A stretch of 64,000 nt of DNA from Streptococcus vestibularis (GCA_010604095.1 JAABLG010000007.1:1-64000), one strand, 5' to 3'. Positions 47,248-57,967 are shown, counted from the first letter of the stretch. Numbers and translations: made by a program. Notes: a model not told the origin generated them from the sequence alone.

Positions 47248-48510
47248 TTAACCTGCTTTACCAATAGCCAAAGCCCAGATAAAGAAGAGTGCAAATCCGA
47301 ACAAGAAAATCAAACCTGCAATGGCAAGCACTTTCAACCACATTGGAAAATCTTTCTTAGCCTTAGTGACAAGCACATAGTTCAATAGCGCAAAGAAAGG
47401 TGTCGTCAAGAATGAACCAATCATGGCGAAACGAAGCATGGTACCAACTTGACCTTGGAAGAAGATAATGATGATAAGACCAATAATTGAAGTCAAAGTC
47501 ATCCATACGTTCAAAGGTGTTGCACTGGATTCTTTCTTGTTAAACAAAAGTCGTAGAGATATCTCATTTACACGTGAATAACCATCAATAACTGTGATAA
47601 CGGTACCAAAGATACACAAGAAAGCAATGAAAGTAATCAAGTAGCGAGACCAAGTACCAAGCACTGATTCATACATACCGACGAATTGTGCGATATAGGC
47701 CGCTGAGGCTGCTACTACAGGTTTACCAGTTGGATACTGGATTAGAGCACCGAGTGCTACAAAGAATACTGCAAGAATAGCTGTTCCGATGTAACCAACG
47801 TTAAAGTCAAAGAGGGCATCATCAGTGTTAAAATCAACAGTTTTCTTTTTCTCAGCTGACCAAAGTGAGTTGATGGCTGAAATTTCGATTGGAGCTGGCA
47901 TCCAACCAAGAAGCGACACGATAAATGGAAGGGCTGCTAACTGCCATGGTGTTTTTTCAACGAAGTCAGCACTGTACTCTGGGTGTTTGATTGCCGCAAT
48001 AATAACTGCTGCTACTGTTGCGATAGTCAAGGCTGACATGATCCATTTAGCCATACCATCAAGAAGTTTGTACCCTCCAAAGAGCAACATTCCCCAAATA
48101 ATAGCAACCAAGATAAACGACCAAACAGTAATAGTCAAACCTAGCATCGGAAAGGCACTTGCAATGATAGCCGCACAGAGGATTGCAACACCTGCTGTAT
48201 TAACCAAAGCTGAGAAAACATTGAGGATGAAGAATACCCAAAGGTAGAACTTCCCTTTTTCAGCATACCCTTCAACTAGAGTTTTACCTGTATCTGCGGT
48301 ATACTCAGCACCAAAACGGAAGAATGGGTATTTGAAGAGGTTAGCCAGAATAACCAAGCCTAACAAGGCCCATCCATAAGAACCACCCGCTTGGGTAGAT
48401 GAAACGATGTGGGAACCACCTACGGCCGCCGAAGCCATTAGGATACCGGGTCCCATTGCTTTTATTTTACTACGCCAGGTAGACTGACTAGTTACAATTG
48501 TTTGTGACAT
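47248..48510 (-). CDS. Nramp-fold transporter lacking canonical metal ligands
   Basis: A 420-residue membrane protein of about 11 helices with overall SLC11/Nramp features: N-terminal GPGILMA, GGSYGWALLGLVI and RFGAEYTADTGK. In helix 1 the metal motif DPGN is replaced: AAVGGSHIVSS aligns so that Asp becomes Gly and Asn becomes His. In helix 6, MPH becomes MPA (LLGWMPAPIEIS). Since Asp, Asn and Met bind manganese or iron in Nramp, the substrate is probably different. GGAG precedes the ATG. A strong promoter with a palindromic operator lies upstream. Confidence 0.8.
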   Translation of the reverse strand: MSQTIVTSQSTWRSKIKAMGPGILMASAAVGGSHIVSSTQAGGSYGWALLGLVILANLFKYPFFRFGAEYTADTGKTLVEGYAEKGKFYLWVFFILNVFSALVNTAGVAILCAAIIASAFPMLGLTITVWSFILVAIIWGMLLFGGYKLLDGMAKWIMSALTIATVAAVIIAAIKHPEYSADFVEKTPWQLAALPFIVSLLGWMPAPIEISAINSLWSAEKKKTVDFNTDDALFDFNVGYIGTAILAVFFVALGALIQYPTGKPVVAASAAYIAQFVGMYESVLGTWSRYLITFIAFLCIFGTVITVIDGYSRVNEISLRLLFNKKESSATPLNVWMTLTSIIGLIIIIFFQGQVGTMLRFAMIGSFLTTPFFALLNYVLVTKAKKDFPMWLKVLAIAGLIFLFGFALFFIWALAIGKAG

Positions 48511-48561
48511 AAGAGAATCTCCTAAAACAAATTTTCAGAATAATCTGAATTGATGGTTACT

Positions 48562-48590
48562 ATTTTACACAATTGTGTAAAAAATTTCAA
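48562..48590 (-). promoter_or_regulatory. Promoter and palindromic operator of the Nramp-like gene
   Basis: On the minus strand TTGAAA (48590-48585), 17 bp, TAAAAT (48567-48562) with an upstream TG. A perfect 20-bp palindrome TTTTACACAATTGTGTAAAA (48563-48582) fills the spacer and -10, as a repressor site would. Upstream, TATTTTCTGAAAAAT (48603-48617) matches the CodY box at 13 of 15 positions. Confidence 0.75.
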
Positions 48591-48618
48591 TAGTATTTCA
48601 AATATTTTCTGAAAAATC

Positions 48619-48645
48619 GAAAAAAGCCATCCAAACGGATAGCTC
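48619..48645 (-). terminator. Terminator of the DUF1002 gene
   Basis: AGCTATCC-GTTT-GGATGGCT followed by TTTTTC on the minus strand, 6 bp after the stop. Confidence 0.85.
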
Positions 48646-48650
48646 TTTCA

Positions 48651-49619
48651 CTATTTAAAAAGTCCAGTAAAGAAATCTACGATAGCTTGCCAGATTTGCG
48701 AAAAAATATTTTTGCTATTTTCAAGTGTCTTGTTAGCATCAAATTTTAAGTTGATGCCAGAGAAGGTATTTCCAGCTTTAGAAACGATAGAATCTTTCAA
48801 TGAACTCAAGCTTGACTTGAAACTAGCACTATCGATGATTGAGGACTTAGATAAATTCAAAGCAAAATTAACCAAAAGATTGATTTGATTATCAGAAAGA
48901 TTCAAGTTGTAGTTATTGATGGTTTGCTGAACAATTGTTTTAGCTTGATCTTCAGTCAACTTGTCGCCTTTATCTGCAACTGCAGATTTGATATCAGTCA
49001 TGGCTACATTAAGCTTATCAGCATCATAGTTACTCTTACCTGAATTTTCCTCATTGATTTGAGAAAGGGTTTTAAGTTCCTCTTGGGCAAGCTCCTTGCT
49101 TTCATCTGAAACTTTGGCTCCATTTTGCTCAAGGGAATAATAAATACCAGCCAAGGCACTTTCACCAGTAACGGCAATCGGTGCTGCTACTGTAATCTTA
49201 GCATGTTCAATACCAAGTGTCGTGGCAGCATTACGGTACATATCTGGAGTGATTTTCGTGATATTTTGTGGCGTTACAATATCAACAGTCAAGGTTTCTT
49301 TAGCACCTAGCTTTGCTATTTTAACCGAAGAATATAACTGTAAACTAGAATCGTCTGCAACATTCATGATTTTTGCATATGCTGATGTCGTTAGCGTCTT
49401 AACATTGGTATCTTTATTGCTATCATAACCCAACAAATTCAAGGTCTGGTTGCGTTGGTCTTCTGACAAAGAATACCCCATGACATAGTCAGGCTGAACA
49501 TAAGATTCATCAATAACCTTTTGAACGTCTGACGATGTGGCTGCTTGAGCAGCTGAAGCAAAGGTGGTCACTGAAGCTAACAGAGCAGCCCCAGTAATAA
49601 AAAGTTTTTTCAATTTCAT
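48651..49619 (-). CDS. Secreted DUF1002 protein
   Basis: A 322-residue exported protein. A signal peptide (basic MKLKK, hydrophobic core, likely cut after ASAAQA near residue 26) precedes a DUF1002 domain with YSLSEDQRNQTLNLLGY and AGIYYSLEQNG. The C-terminal third is Ser/Asn/Lys-rich and amphipathic, ending in FSQIWQAIVDFFTGLFK, which could bind a membrane. AAAGGAAA supports the ATG at 49619. The function is unknown. Confidence 0.8.
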   Translation of the reverse strand: MKLKKLFITGAALLASVTTFASAAQAATSSDVQKVIDESYVQPDYVMGYSLSEDQRNQTLNLLGYDSNKDTNVKTLTTSAYAKIMNVADDSSLQLYSSVKIAKLGAKETLTVDIVTPQNITKITPDMYRNAATTLGIEHAKITVAAPIAVTGESALAGIYYSLEQNGAKVSDESKELAQEELKTLSQINEENSGKSNYDADKLNVAMTDIKSAVADKGDKLTEDQAKTIVQQTINNYNLNLSDNQINLLVNFALNLSKSSIIDSASFKSSLSSLKDSIVSKAGNTFSGINLKFDANKTLENSKNIFSQIWQAIVDFFTGLFK

Positions 49620-49696
49620 GTGCTTTTCCTTTCGAAAATAGATTAGTATCCATAATCTCCTAAAGGGCGACTGACAAAAGGGCCAGACGTGAATCA

Positions 49697-49705
49697 ATTA
49701 TACCA
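49697..49705 (-). promoter_or_regulatory. Extended -10 of the DUF1002 gene
   Basis: TGGTATAAT on the minus strand, about 77 bp ahead of the ATG. The leader holds no clear signal. Confidence 0.6.
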
Positions 49706-49732
49706 TGACTTGAAAAAATAAGGTCAAAAAAA

Positions 49733-50134
49733 CTACTCATGCAACTCCAAAGGAAGACCATCAGGATCGTCAAAAAAAGTCATCTTTTCGCCAGTAAACG
49801 TATCCCTTCGAATAGGTTGGCAAGAGATACCTTTTTCTTCTAAGTCTTTTACAACTTCCTCTATATGAGAAACCTTGAATGCTAAATGACGTAAGCCACA
49901 AGCTTCAGGATAGGATGGACGTTGAGGTGGCTCCACATAGGCCGGATCATTCGTTTTATTGCCAAAGATTTCAAGCTCTATGGCCCCACAACGTAAGTCT
50001 AACTTATAATCATGACGCTCGGGACGATGATTTTCCCTAATGATTTCAAAACCAAGTTTATTGACATAAAAATCTCGAGAGCGCTCATAATCAGAAACTA
50101 TGATGGCAACATGGTGTACCGTATTTAAAAACAC
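49733..50134 (-). CDS. VOC-family metalloenzyme (glyoxalase-like, YaeR type)
   Basis: A 133-residue single-domain protein of the vicinal oxygen chelate fold. Likely metal ligands are His8 or His9 (VHHVAI), Glu in IELEIF, His in LRHLAFKV and Glu in LPLELHE. The short YaeR-type form differs from true GloA; glyoxalase activity is unproven. It lies 36 bp downstream of srtA across a terminator. Confidence 0.82.
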   Translation of the reverse strand: MFLNTVHHVAIIVSDYERSRDFYVNKLGFEIIRENHRPERHDYKLDLRCGAIELEIFGNKTNDPAYVEPPQRPSYPEACGLRHLAFKVSHIEEVVKDLEEKGISCQPIRRDTFTGEKMTFFDDPDGLPLELHE

Positions 50135-50147
50135 TTTTTCCTCCTTA

Positions 50148-50170
50148 GAAAAAGGCCTTACGGCCTTTTC
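50148..50170 (-). terminator. Terminator after srtA
   Basis: AAAAGGCC-GTAA-GGCCTTTTTC on the minus strand, directly after the srtA stop. It is close to the ribosome site of the VOC gene, so it may be leaky. Confidence 0.7.
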
Positions 50171-50932
50171 TCAACTTTGAAATTGGTTATATGATTTGTT
50201 AAAGGCATCAATAATATCTGAATTAGCCTTATCATATTCTACTTGAGTTTTCAAAACTCCTTTGACAATTGTACGCTGAGTTGCTTCAGCATCTGTACAA
50301 GTCACAAGAGTAACTTCTGACTTACCAGGTGAATCATCAACCACCGCTACTTCAGTTGGTTGAACAACTGTAACCTCACTAATGACATAAGTGTAGACTT
50401 TATTTTTATCCGTAAGATAAATCTTCATGCCTTTCTTAGCCCTATCAAGAGGTGAAAAAAGCATATCAGAAGCACCTGCAATACCAAAAACATGGTGACT
50501 AGCCAAAGCATAATTGTTTTCCCCACCCATGACTTGAGTTTCCTTCATGGTTCCTGCACCGTAAGTCAACTCTGTATTTCCAAGACCTTTGAAAATAGGG
50601 AGATTGATACCGACCTCAGGAATGGCAATACCACCAATAACCGGAAGCTTTTGAGCATCCATTTGCGCTTGCAAAACGGATCCAGTACTGATTGATTGAA
50701 CATTTTCAAAGTCAAAGCTAGTCTTAGCTTCTTTGTTTTTCTCAATTGTCTTTTTAGAAACATTACTAACTTGATATTTATTGGTATTCCAGGCAATCAC
50801 AGTGTTGCGGATGGACTTATTGAAAAATAGCGCTAGACCAACAACCAAAAGAACAACAATCAAGACCCAACGAAGGATTTCAAGCCATTTATGACGCTTT
50901 TTAGTTGTCTTATTTTTCTTATCTCTGCTCAT
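50171..50932 (-). CDS. srtA: Class A sortase
   Basis: A 253-residue membrane transpeptidase anchoring LPXTG proteins to peptidoglycan. One N-terminal helix (about residues 20-37) anchors it; the catalytic residues are His146 or His147 (ASHHVFG), Cys212 (TLVTCTD) and Arg220 (ATQRTIV). Its ATG overlaps the gyrA stop by 1 bp, so it is translated from the gyrA mRNA. No LPXTG substrate gene is in the window. Confidence 0.94.
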   Translation of the reverse strand: MSRDKKNKTTKKRHKWLEILRWVLIVVLLVVGLALFFNKSIRNTVIAWNTNKYQVSNVSKKTIEKNKEAKTSFDFENVQSISTGSVLQAQMDAQKLPVIGGIAIPEVGINLPIFKGLGNTELTYGAGTMKETQVMGGENNYALASHHVFGIAGASDMLFSPLDRAKKGMKIYLTDKNKVYTYVISEVTVVQPTEVAVVDDSPGKSEVTLVTCTDAEATQRTIVKGVLKTQVEYDKANSDIIDAFNKSYNQFQS

Positions 50933-53403
50933 CAGTTATCACCACTTTCTTGGTCGGCCTCGGGAGCTTTCACAACTTCTTCTGGTTCAACCAAAGCAAA
51001 AGTTACAATTCGAGCAGAATTATCCAAACGCATGACCTTAACCCCTTGAGTGGCACGTCCAGTTTGGGAAATATTGTCAACTGCTGTACGAATGATAACA
51101 CCTGTATCAGTCATGACCATGATGTCCTCGTTACCAGAAACGGTAGCAATACCAGCTAAATGACCGTTCTTATCAGTGATATTAGCCGTTTTGATACCTT
51201 TACCGCCACGACCCTTAGTTGGGTATTCAGTGGCTGAAGTACGCTTACCATAACCTTTTTCAGAGATAATCAATACTTCTTGGTCGTCCGTAATGGCGGC
51301 AGCACCAACGACTTGGTCGCCATCACGAAGAGTCACTCCTTTAACACCAGCAGCCATACGACTCATGCTTCGAATCGTATTTTCCTTGAAGCGTACACTG
51401 TATCCAAACTTGGTACCAATGATAATTTCTTCATTTCCTGTAGTCAAGAAGACATTGATGAGTTCATCACCTTCTCTAAGTTTTAAGGCAATCAAACCAT
51501 TTTGGCGAATGTTTTTGAACTCGGCTTCCTTAGTTCGTTTAACCAAACCTTGACGAGTCACAAAGACTAGGTGATTATTTTCAGAAGCTTCATCACTCTT
51601 AGCATTAATCACCGTTTGAATGGTCTCACCCTCGTCTAACTTCAAGAGGTTGACAATTGGTAATCCCTTGGCTGTACGACCATATTCAGGAATTTCATAG
51701 CCCTTAAGACGGTATACACGCCCTTTGTTAGTCATAAAGTAAAGGTGATCATGAGTGCTAGTTGAAACAATATCACGAACAAAGTCATCGTCATTAACAC
51801 CAGTACCTTGGACCCCACGTCCACCACGTTTTTGTGAGCGGAACTCATCTTGAGCCAAACGTTTAATATAGCCTTTGTTTGAAAGCGTAATAACCACATC
51901 TTCTTCTTCGATGAGGTCTTCATCTTCAAGTGAGACAACTTCACCGACCATAAGTTCGGTACGACGAGCATCTCCGAATTTTCGCTTGCTCTCATCCAAT
52001 TCTTCTTTGATAATGGCAATAACACGTCCAGGTTTCGCCAAGATATCGGCCAAGTCTGCAATCAAGGCTAACAGATCATTATATTCGTTTTGAATCTTAT
52101 CACGTTCCAAACCGGTCAAACGACGCAAACGCATATCAAGAATCGCTTGACTTTGACGTTCGGTAAGTTCGAAACGAGCCATCAACTCAGCTTGCGCTTC
52201 CGAATCCGTTTGACTGTTACGAATAATTGCAATCACTTCATCCAAGTGATCGAGTGCAATTAATAAACCTTCTAAAATATGGGCACGTGCCTCAGCCTTA
52301 TCCTTGTCAAACTGTGTGCGACGAACCACAACTTCTTTTTGGTGGGCAATATAATCTGCCAAGATTTGACGCAAAGAAAGGATTTTAGGAACACCCTTTT
52401 CAATGGCCAACATATTGAAGCTGAAGTTAGTCTGAAGTTGTGTCAATTTGAACAAATTGTTCAAGATAACATTGGCAGAGGCATCACGACGCACTTCGAT
52501 GACAAAACGTACGCCTTCACGAGAAGACTCGTCACGGACTGCTGTAATTCCTTCCACACGTTTTTCTTGGGCCAAACGAACGATATGCTCATGAACCTTG
52601 GTCTTATTGACCATGTAAGGAAACTCAGTGACAACAATACGCTCACGACCTGATTTAGTTGTTTCAATTTCAGTACGCGAACGAAGAACAATAGAGCCCT
52701 TACCAGTCTCATAGGCACGGTGAATACCGGTTTTCCCCATGACCAGACCACCCGTTGGAAAATCAGGACCAGGGAGAACTTCCATCAACTCACGTGTTGT
52801 GACCTCAGGATTGTCCATCATCAATTTGACAGCATCAATTGTCTCAGACAGATTGTGCGGTGGGATATTGGTCGCCATACCAACGGCAATCCCTGTTGCG
52901 CCATTAACAAGTAAATTAGGAATACGTGATGGCAGAACAATTGGCTCACGTTCCGAACCATCGTAGTTATCTTGAAAATCAACAGTATTTTTGTTGAGAT
53001 CACGGAGCATTTCCAAGGCGAATTTTGACATACGCGCCTCAGTGTAACGCTGAGCGGCGGCTCCGTCACCATCCATAGAACCAAAGTTACCGTGACCATC
53101 AACCAACATGTAACGGTAGCTCCACCATTGGGCCATACGAACCATAGCCTCATAGATAGATGAGTCACCATGTGGGTGATATTTACCCATGACATCCCCA
53201 GTGATACGAGCTGATTTTTTATGTGGCTTATCAGGTGTCACCCCAAGCTCATTCATTCCATAAAGGATACGACGTTGTACTGGTTTTAAACCATCACGAA
53301 CATCTGGCAAAGCACGAGCAACGATTACACTCATGGCGTAATCGATAAAACTCGTTTTCATTTCAGATGTCAATTTAACGTCAATTAAATTATTATCTTG
53401 CAC
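50932..53403 (-). CDS. gyrA: DNA gyrase subunit A
   Basis: An 823-residue subunit that breaks and rejoins DNA. The active Tyr120 lies in [12 protein letters not shown]; the quinolone region [12 protein letters not shown] keeps Ser81 and Glu85, the susceptible wild-type state. The C-terminal half has the six-blade DNA-wrapping domain with [10 protein letters not shown] as GyrA box. It is divergent from ldh and coupled to srtA. Confidence 0.97.
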   Translation of the reverse strand: MQDNNLIDVKLTSEMKTSFIDYAMSVIVARALPDVRDGLKPVQRRILYGMNELGVTPDKPHKKSARITGDVMGKYHPHGDSSIYEAMVRMAQWWSYRYMLVDGHGNFGSMDGDGAAAQRYTEARMSKFALEMLRDLNKNTVDFQDNYDGSEREPIVLPSRIPNLLVNGATGIAVGMATNIPPHNLSETIDAVKLMMDNPEVTTRELMEVLPGPDFPTGGLVMGKTGIHRAYETGKGSIVLRSRTEIETTKSGRERIVVTEFPYMVNKTKVHEHIVRLAQEKRVEGITAVRDESSREGVRFVIEVRRDASANVILNNLFKLTQLQTNFSFNMLAIEKGVPKILSLRQILADYIAHQKEVVVRRTQFDKDKAEARAHILEGLLIALDHLDEVIAIIRNSQTDSEAQAELMARFELTERQSQAILDMRLRRLTGLERDKIQNEYNDLLALIADLADILAKPGRVIAIIKEELDESKRKFGDARRTELMVGEVVSLEDEDLIEEEDVVITLSNKGYIKRLAQDEFRSQKRGGRGVQGTGVNDDDFVRDIVSTSTHDHLYFMTNKGRVYRLKGYEIPEYGRTAKGLPIVNLLKLDEGETIQTVINAKSDEASENNHLVFVTRQGLVKRTKEAEFKNIRQNGLIALKLREGDELINVFLTTGNEEIIIGTKFGYSVRFKENTIRSMSRMAAGVKGVTLRDGDQVVGAAAITDDQEVLIISEKGYGKRTSATEYPTKGRGGKGIKTANITDKNGHLAGIATVSGNEDIMVMTDTGVIIRTAVDNISQTGRATQGVKVMRLDNSARIVTFALVEPEEVVKAPEADQESGDN

Positions 53404-53476
53404 CTTTAAAATGCCTCTTTTCTTTCATTCAAATCATTCCAAACTCTAATAAAAGAGCATAGAAAATTTCTATATT

Positions 53477-53485
53477 ATTATACCA
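53477..53485 (-). promoter_or_regulatory. Extended -10 of gyrA
   Basis: TGGTATAAT on the minus strand, about 74 bp ahead of the ATG. Confidence 0.65.
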
Positions 53486-53521
53486 TAAAACGCTTTATTT
53501 TTCAGTCTCATAAAACGCTTT
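53484..53521. repeat. Direct repeat with cre-like halves between gyrA and ldh
   Basis: CATAAAACGCTTT occurs at 53484-53496 and again at 53509-53521, 25 bp apart. Read on the minus strand the second gives TGAAAGCGTTTTAT, 12 of 14 to the cre consensus TGWNANCGNTNWCA. CcpA is known to activate ldh in S. thermophilus. Confidence 0.55.
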
Positions 53522-53545
53522 CATTCAATATTTACTTAATATCTC

Positions 53546-53574
53546 GTGACATCTGTCGCTTAAAGTGGTAGAAT
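53546..53574 (+). promoter_or_regulatory. Promoter of ldh
   Basis: GTGACA (53546-53551), 17 bp, TAGAAT (53569-53574) with upstream TGG, 49 bp ahead of the ATG. Confidence 0.8.
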
Positions 53575-53620
53575 AAGCATTGTACGGGGTAACCCAATAA
53601 AAAATTAAGGAGATGTTTAG

Positions 53621-54610
<990 letters not shown>

Positions 54611-54632
54611 TGTGACATTAGTTAACTAGAAA

Positions 54633-54656
54633 AAGTCTCCGAAAGGAGGCTTTTTT
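54633..54656 (+). terminator. ldh terminator
   Basis: AGTCTCC-GAAA-GGAGGCT followed by TTTTT. A second hairpin (CTAATGTGACATTAG) precedes it. Confidence 0.8.
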
Positions 54657-54671
54657 AGTAGATTAAAGAGA

Positions 54672-54702
54672 CAAAAACAGCCAATTCAAATGAATTAGCT
54701 GT
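54672..54702 (-). terminator. nox terminator
   Basis: ACAGCTAATTCA and TGAATTGGCTGT arms followed by TTTTGTC on the minus strand. Confidence 0.8.
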
Positions 54703-54708
54703 TTCATA

Positions 54709-56082
54709 TTATTTAGCTGAGATAGCTGCTTTAGCAATATAGCTAAGTGGTTGGTTAAAGTGTGGCAAGAAGAACAAATCAAGTAATTGGAGACGATCAA
54801 TAGTGACACCTTCTTGAATTGCCAATGAGAACATGTGAATACCCATTGAGATATCCATACGTGATACCATTTGAGCACCAAGAACTTTACGTGTATCTTT
54901 GTCATAAACAATCTTGATTGTGACTTCTTCATTTCCATCTTCCATAAAGGCAGCTTTTTGAAGATCCGTTGAAGCTACTACTGCAGGATTGAAGCCAAAG
55001 CGTTTTGCTTTTTCTTCAGTCAAACCAGTAGATACCATGTTCAAGCCATAGATTGAAATACCATTTGATCCTTGAACACCATTTGATTCGACATCGCCAC
55101 CACCGGCATTATGACCACCAACGATACCTGAACGAACGGCATTTGAAGCCAAGGCAATGTAGTTGACATCATCAAGGGCATTGTCATAAACGGTAGCACA
55201 GTCACCAACGGCGTAAACATCCTTAACTGATGTTTCTTGTTTCTTATTAACAAGGTAAGCGCCATTACGGAATGTTTCCAACTTACCAGCACCAAGAGCT
55301 GTGTTAGGACGGAAACCAACGGCAAGAACGACCATGTCGACATCATAAGCATTTTTATCAGTGACGATACGTTCAACTTTAGTATCCCCTTCAACTGCCT
55401 TAACAGTTTCACCAAATGCCAATTTAATACCATGGTTTTCCATGTTTTTAGCCATAAGATCAGTCAAGTCATGGTCATAATAACCTGCCAAACAAGTGTC
55501 AACAACATCGATAAGAATGACTTCTTTACCGTGACGTTGGAAAGCTTCAGCCAATTCAACACCAATGTAACCAGCACCAACAACTGCTACACGTTTGATA
55601 TCTTGTGATTTGTCGTTCAACTTATCGATAACTTCTTGAGCATTTTGGAAAAGTTTAACGAATTGAAGGTTTTCAAGAGTAGCTTCGAAAGTACGGCTAC
55701 CTTCTTTAATTTCTGCGCCTTCGATTGGAGGCAAAATTGGTTGTGAACCAGTAGCCAAAATCAATTTGTCATATGATTCAACATGTTCTTTACCATCAAC
55801 AAGAGCTGTAACGGTTTTACCATCAAAGTCAATAGACTCAACTGGTGAGTTCATATAAACCTTAGCACCCTTGCTTTCAAGTCCTTCTTTGTTGGCATAG
55901 AAAAGGCCATCAGAACCAGAAATTTGATTACCAATCCAAAGAGCCATACCACAACCCAAGAATGAAATGTTAGAGTTTTGGTCGAAAACAACAACTTCAT
56001 TTTGGTCTCCGTAATTATCGAGAATAGTATTGATACTAAAAGTACCAGCGTGGTTAGCACCAACAACTACGATTTTTGACAT
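54709..56082 (-). CDS. nox: NADH oxidase, water-forming
   Basis: A 457-residue FAD enzyme reducing O2 to water with NADH, which regenerates NAD and detoxifies oxygen. The FAD motif is [11 protein letters not shown]; redox-active Cys44 lies in [10 protein letters not shown]; the NADH fold has [18 protein letters not shown] start at the ATG at 56082; an upstream in-frame TTG would add four residues. It competes with ldh, convergently encoded, for NADH. Confidence 0.95.
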   Translation of the reverse strand: MSKIVVVGANHAGTFSINTILDNYGDQNEVVVFDQNSNISFLGCGMALWIGNQISGSDGLFYANKEGLESKGAKVYMNSPVESIDFDGKTVTALVDGKEHVESYDKLILATGSQPILPPIEGAEIKEGSRTFEATLENLQFVKLFQNAQEVIDKLNDKSQDIKRVAVVGAGYIGVELAEAFQRHGKEVILIDVVDTCLAGYYDHDLTDLMAKNMENHGIKLAFGETVKAVEGDTKVERIVTDKNAYDVDMVVLAVGFRPNTALGAGKLETFRNGAYLVNKKQETSVKDVYAVGDCATVYDNALDDVNYIALASNAVRSGIVGGHNAGGGDVESNGVQGSNGISIYGLNMVSTGLTEEKAKRFGFNPAVVASTDLQKAAFMEDGNEEVTIKIVYDKDTRKVLGAQMVSRMDISMGIHMFSLAIQEGVTIDRLQLLDLFFLPHFNQPLSYIAKAAISAK

Positions 56083-56122
56083 AAGTTTATCCAACTTTCT
56101 TTTGATAATAGTTTACTATTTC

Positions 56123-56150
56123 ATTCTACCATAATCAGAAAACGGTTACA
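56123..56150 (-). promoter_or_regulatory. nox promoter with cre-like site
   Basis: Extended -10 TGGTAGAAT on the minus strand (TAGAAT at 56128-56123). TGTAACCGTTTTCT (56150-56137) matches the cre consensus at 13 of 14 positions and overlaps the -35. From here to 56320 I see no gene. Confidence 0.55.
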
Positions 56151-56323
56151 CCTTTTATGCTCAGACTTTGTTACTTTTTGAACAAATTAAGTATTTTTGC
56201 TCTATATTCCTAATTGATTGTGTCAAATCATGCTGAAAACCGCATTGTGATGACAGATAGTATCCCTAATATGACCTCGGGAATACTCACAATTAGCAAT
56301 CAGTACTTTGCTCTTAAAAATGC

Positions 56324-56374
56324 AAAAAGAGAGTGAGTGACACTTACCTCCCTAGAAGAAGATGTCACCACTCT
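56324..56374 (-). terminator. Terminator of the ABC-F gene
   Basis: AGAGTGGTGAC pairs with GTCACTCACTCT (one bulge) and is followed by CTTTTTGC on the minus strand, just after the stop. Confidence 0.75.
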
Positions 56375-56381
56375 ATTTTAA

Positions 56382-57920
56382 TTAGACTAATTCATTGAAA
56401 TTCCAAACATCTGTCCAACCTTCATAAAAGTCAGGTTCGTGACAAACCATAAGAATACTACCTTTGAAAGCTTGAAGAGCGCGTTTTAGTTCTTCCTTAG
56501 CATCAACATCCAAGTGGTTGGTTGGTTCGTCCAAAATAAGGACATTATTTTCACGATTCATCAGGAGACAGAAGCGAACTTTAGCCTGCTCTCCCCCTGA
56601 AAGCACTTGAATTTGGCTTTCGATATGCTTAGACGTTAACCCACATTTGGCTAGAGCCGCACGAACCTCAGCTTGATTTAAGGCTGGGAAAGCGTCCCAA
56701 ACAGCTTCAAGGGGCGTCTGACGTGACCCTTCTGCTTCTTGCTCGAAATAACCTAGGTCAATGAAGTCACCTGTCTCAACTTCCCCTTCAAGTGGTTGGA
56801 TGATACCAAGCAAACTCTTAAGCAAGGTAGTCTTACCAATACCATTGGCACCAACAATAGCTACCTTTTGATTACGTTCAAAAGTAAGGTTCAAAGGTGC
56901 CTTTGTCAAAGGACGGTCGTAACCAATAACGAGATCTTTGGTTTGGAAAATAAAGCGACCAGGTGTACGACTTTCCTTGAAATGAAATTCAGGTTTGGGT
57001 TTCTCTGCCTGCAACTCGATAATATCCATCTTATCCAATTTCTTCTGACGAGACATGGCCATGTTTCGAGTTGCAACACGCGCCTTGTTCCGGTTAACAA
57101 AATCTTGCAGGTCTGCAATTTCCTTTTGCTGGCGTTCGTAGGCGGCTTCTAATTGAGCTTTTTTCATAGCATAAACGGATTGGAAATTGTCATAATCGCC
57201 TGCATAACGAACCAAGTCTTGATTTTCAACATGGTAGACAATGTTAATCACGTCGTTCAAGAATGGAATATCGTGAGAAATGAGGACAAAGGCATTTTCA
57301 TATTCTTGAAGATAGCGTTTAAGCCAGGCAATATGTTCTGCATCCAAATAGTTGGTTGGCTCATCAAGAAGCAAGATATCTGGTTTTTCAAGCAATAACT
57401 TAGCCAAGAGAATCTTGGTACGTTGACCACCTGAAAGGTCCGTTACATCTGTATCCATACCAAAATCCATGACACCAAGGGCACGAGCAACCTCATCTAT
57501 CTTAGCATCTAGAGTATAGAAATCACGAGTTTCCAAGCGATCTTGAAGCTCACCTACTTCTTCCATTAGAGCATCAACGTCAGCTCCTTCTTCAGCCATA
57601 GACATGTAAATTTCATTGATGCGTTCCTCGGTTTTAAAGAGTTCATCAAAAGCCGTCCGAAGAACATCACGAACGGTCATTCCCTTCTCAAGGACAGCAT
57701 GCTGATCCAAATAACCCGCTGTCACATACTTAGACCATTCCACCTTACCTTCATCAGGTTGCAATTTCCCAGTAACGATAGACATGAAGGTTGATTTTCC
57801 TTCACCATTAGCACCAACTAAACCAATATGTTCTCCTTTAAGCAAACGAAAAGAGACATTTTCAAAAATAGCACGGTCACCAAATCCGTGACTAAGATTT
57901 TTGACTTCTAAAATAGACAT
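56382..57920 (-). CDS. ABC-F family ATPase (YbiT-like)
   Basis: A 512-residue soluble protein with two ABC domains and no membrane helix. Domain 1 has GANGEGKST, LSGGQRTKILLA and LLLDEPTNYLD; domain 2 has GANGIGKTT, LSGGEQAKVRFCL and LILDEPTNHLD. The charged linker (about residues 240-315) includes the P-site tRNA-interaction motif. ABC-F proteins act on the ribosome in translation or antibiotic protection; this looks like the housekeeping YbiT/YkpA type. Its leader is unusual, see the following entries. Confidence 0.9.
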   Translation of the reverse strand: MSILEVKNLSHGFGDRAIFENVSFRLLKGEHIGLVGANGEGKSTFMSIVTGKLQPDEGKVEWSKYVTAGYLDQHAVLEKGMTVRDVLRTAFDELFKTEERINEIYMSMAEEGADVDALMEEVGELQDRLETRDFYTLDAKIDEVARALGVMDFGMDTDVTDLSGGQRTKILLAKLLLEKPDILLLDEPTNYLDAEHIAWLKRYLQEYENAFVLISHDIPFLNDVINIVYHVENQDLVRYAGDYDNFQSVYAMKKAQLEAAYERQQKEIADLQDFVNRNKARVATRNMAMSRQKKLDKMDIIELQAEKPKPEFHFKESRTPGRFIFQTKDLVIGYDRPLTKAPLNLTFERNQKVAIVGANGIGKTTLLKSLLGIIQPLEGEVETGDFIDLGYFEQEAEGSRQTPLEAVWDAFPALNQAEVRAALAKCGLTSKHIESQIQVLSGGEQAKVRFCLLMNRENNVLILDEPTNHLDVDAKEELKRALQAFKGSILMVCHEPDFYEGWTDVWNFNELV

Positions 57921-57967
57921 AGCATATCTGGGCTGAACCTGCCTTCAGCCCTTTCCTTTCTTGACAT
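57908..57967 (-). CDS. Possible leader peptide ORF (19 codons)
   Basis: ATG at 57967 opens a 19-residue frame (MSRKERAEGRFSPDMLCLF) ending in TAG at 57908, 13 bp inside the ABC-F gene in another frame. It lies only about 4 nt after the start expected from the extended -10, and has no ribosome site of its own. It spans the hairpin. Translation is unproven; it may be chance. Confidence 0.3.
   Translation of the reverse strand: MSRKERAEGRFSPDMLCLF

Noticed and set aside
48573..48590. Rex operator at the Nramp-like promoter
   Set aside because: TTGTG and TTTC resemble one half of a Rex site, but the other half (TTCACAA) does not match.
55041..55608. Frames of 123-130 codons inside nox
   Set aside because: Overlap the intact nox gene in other frames with no independent signal.
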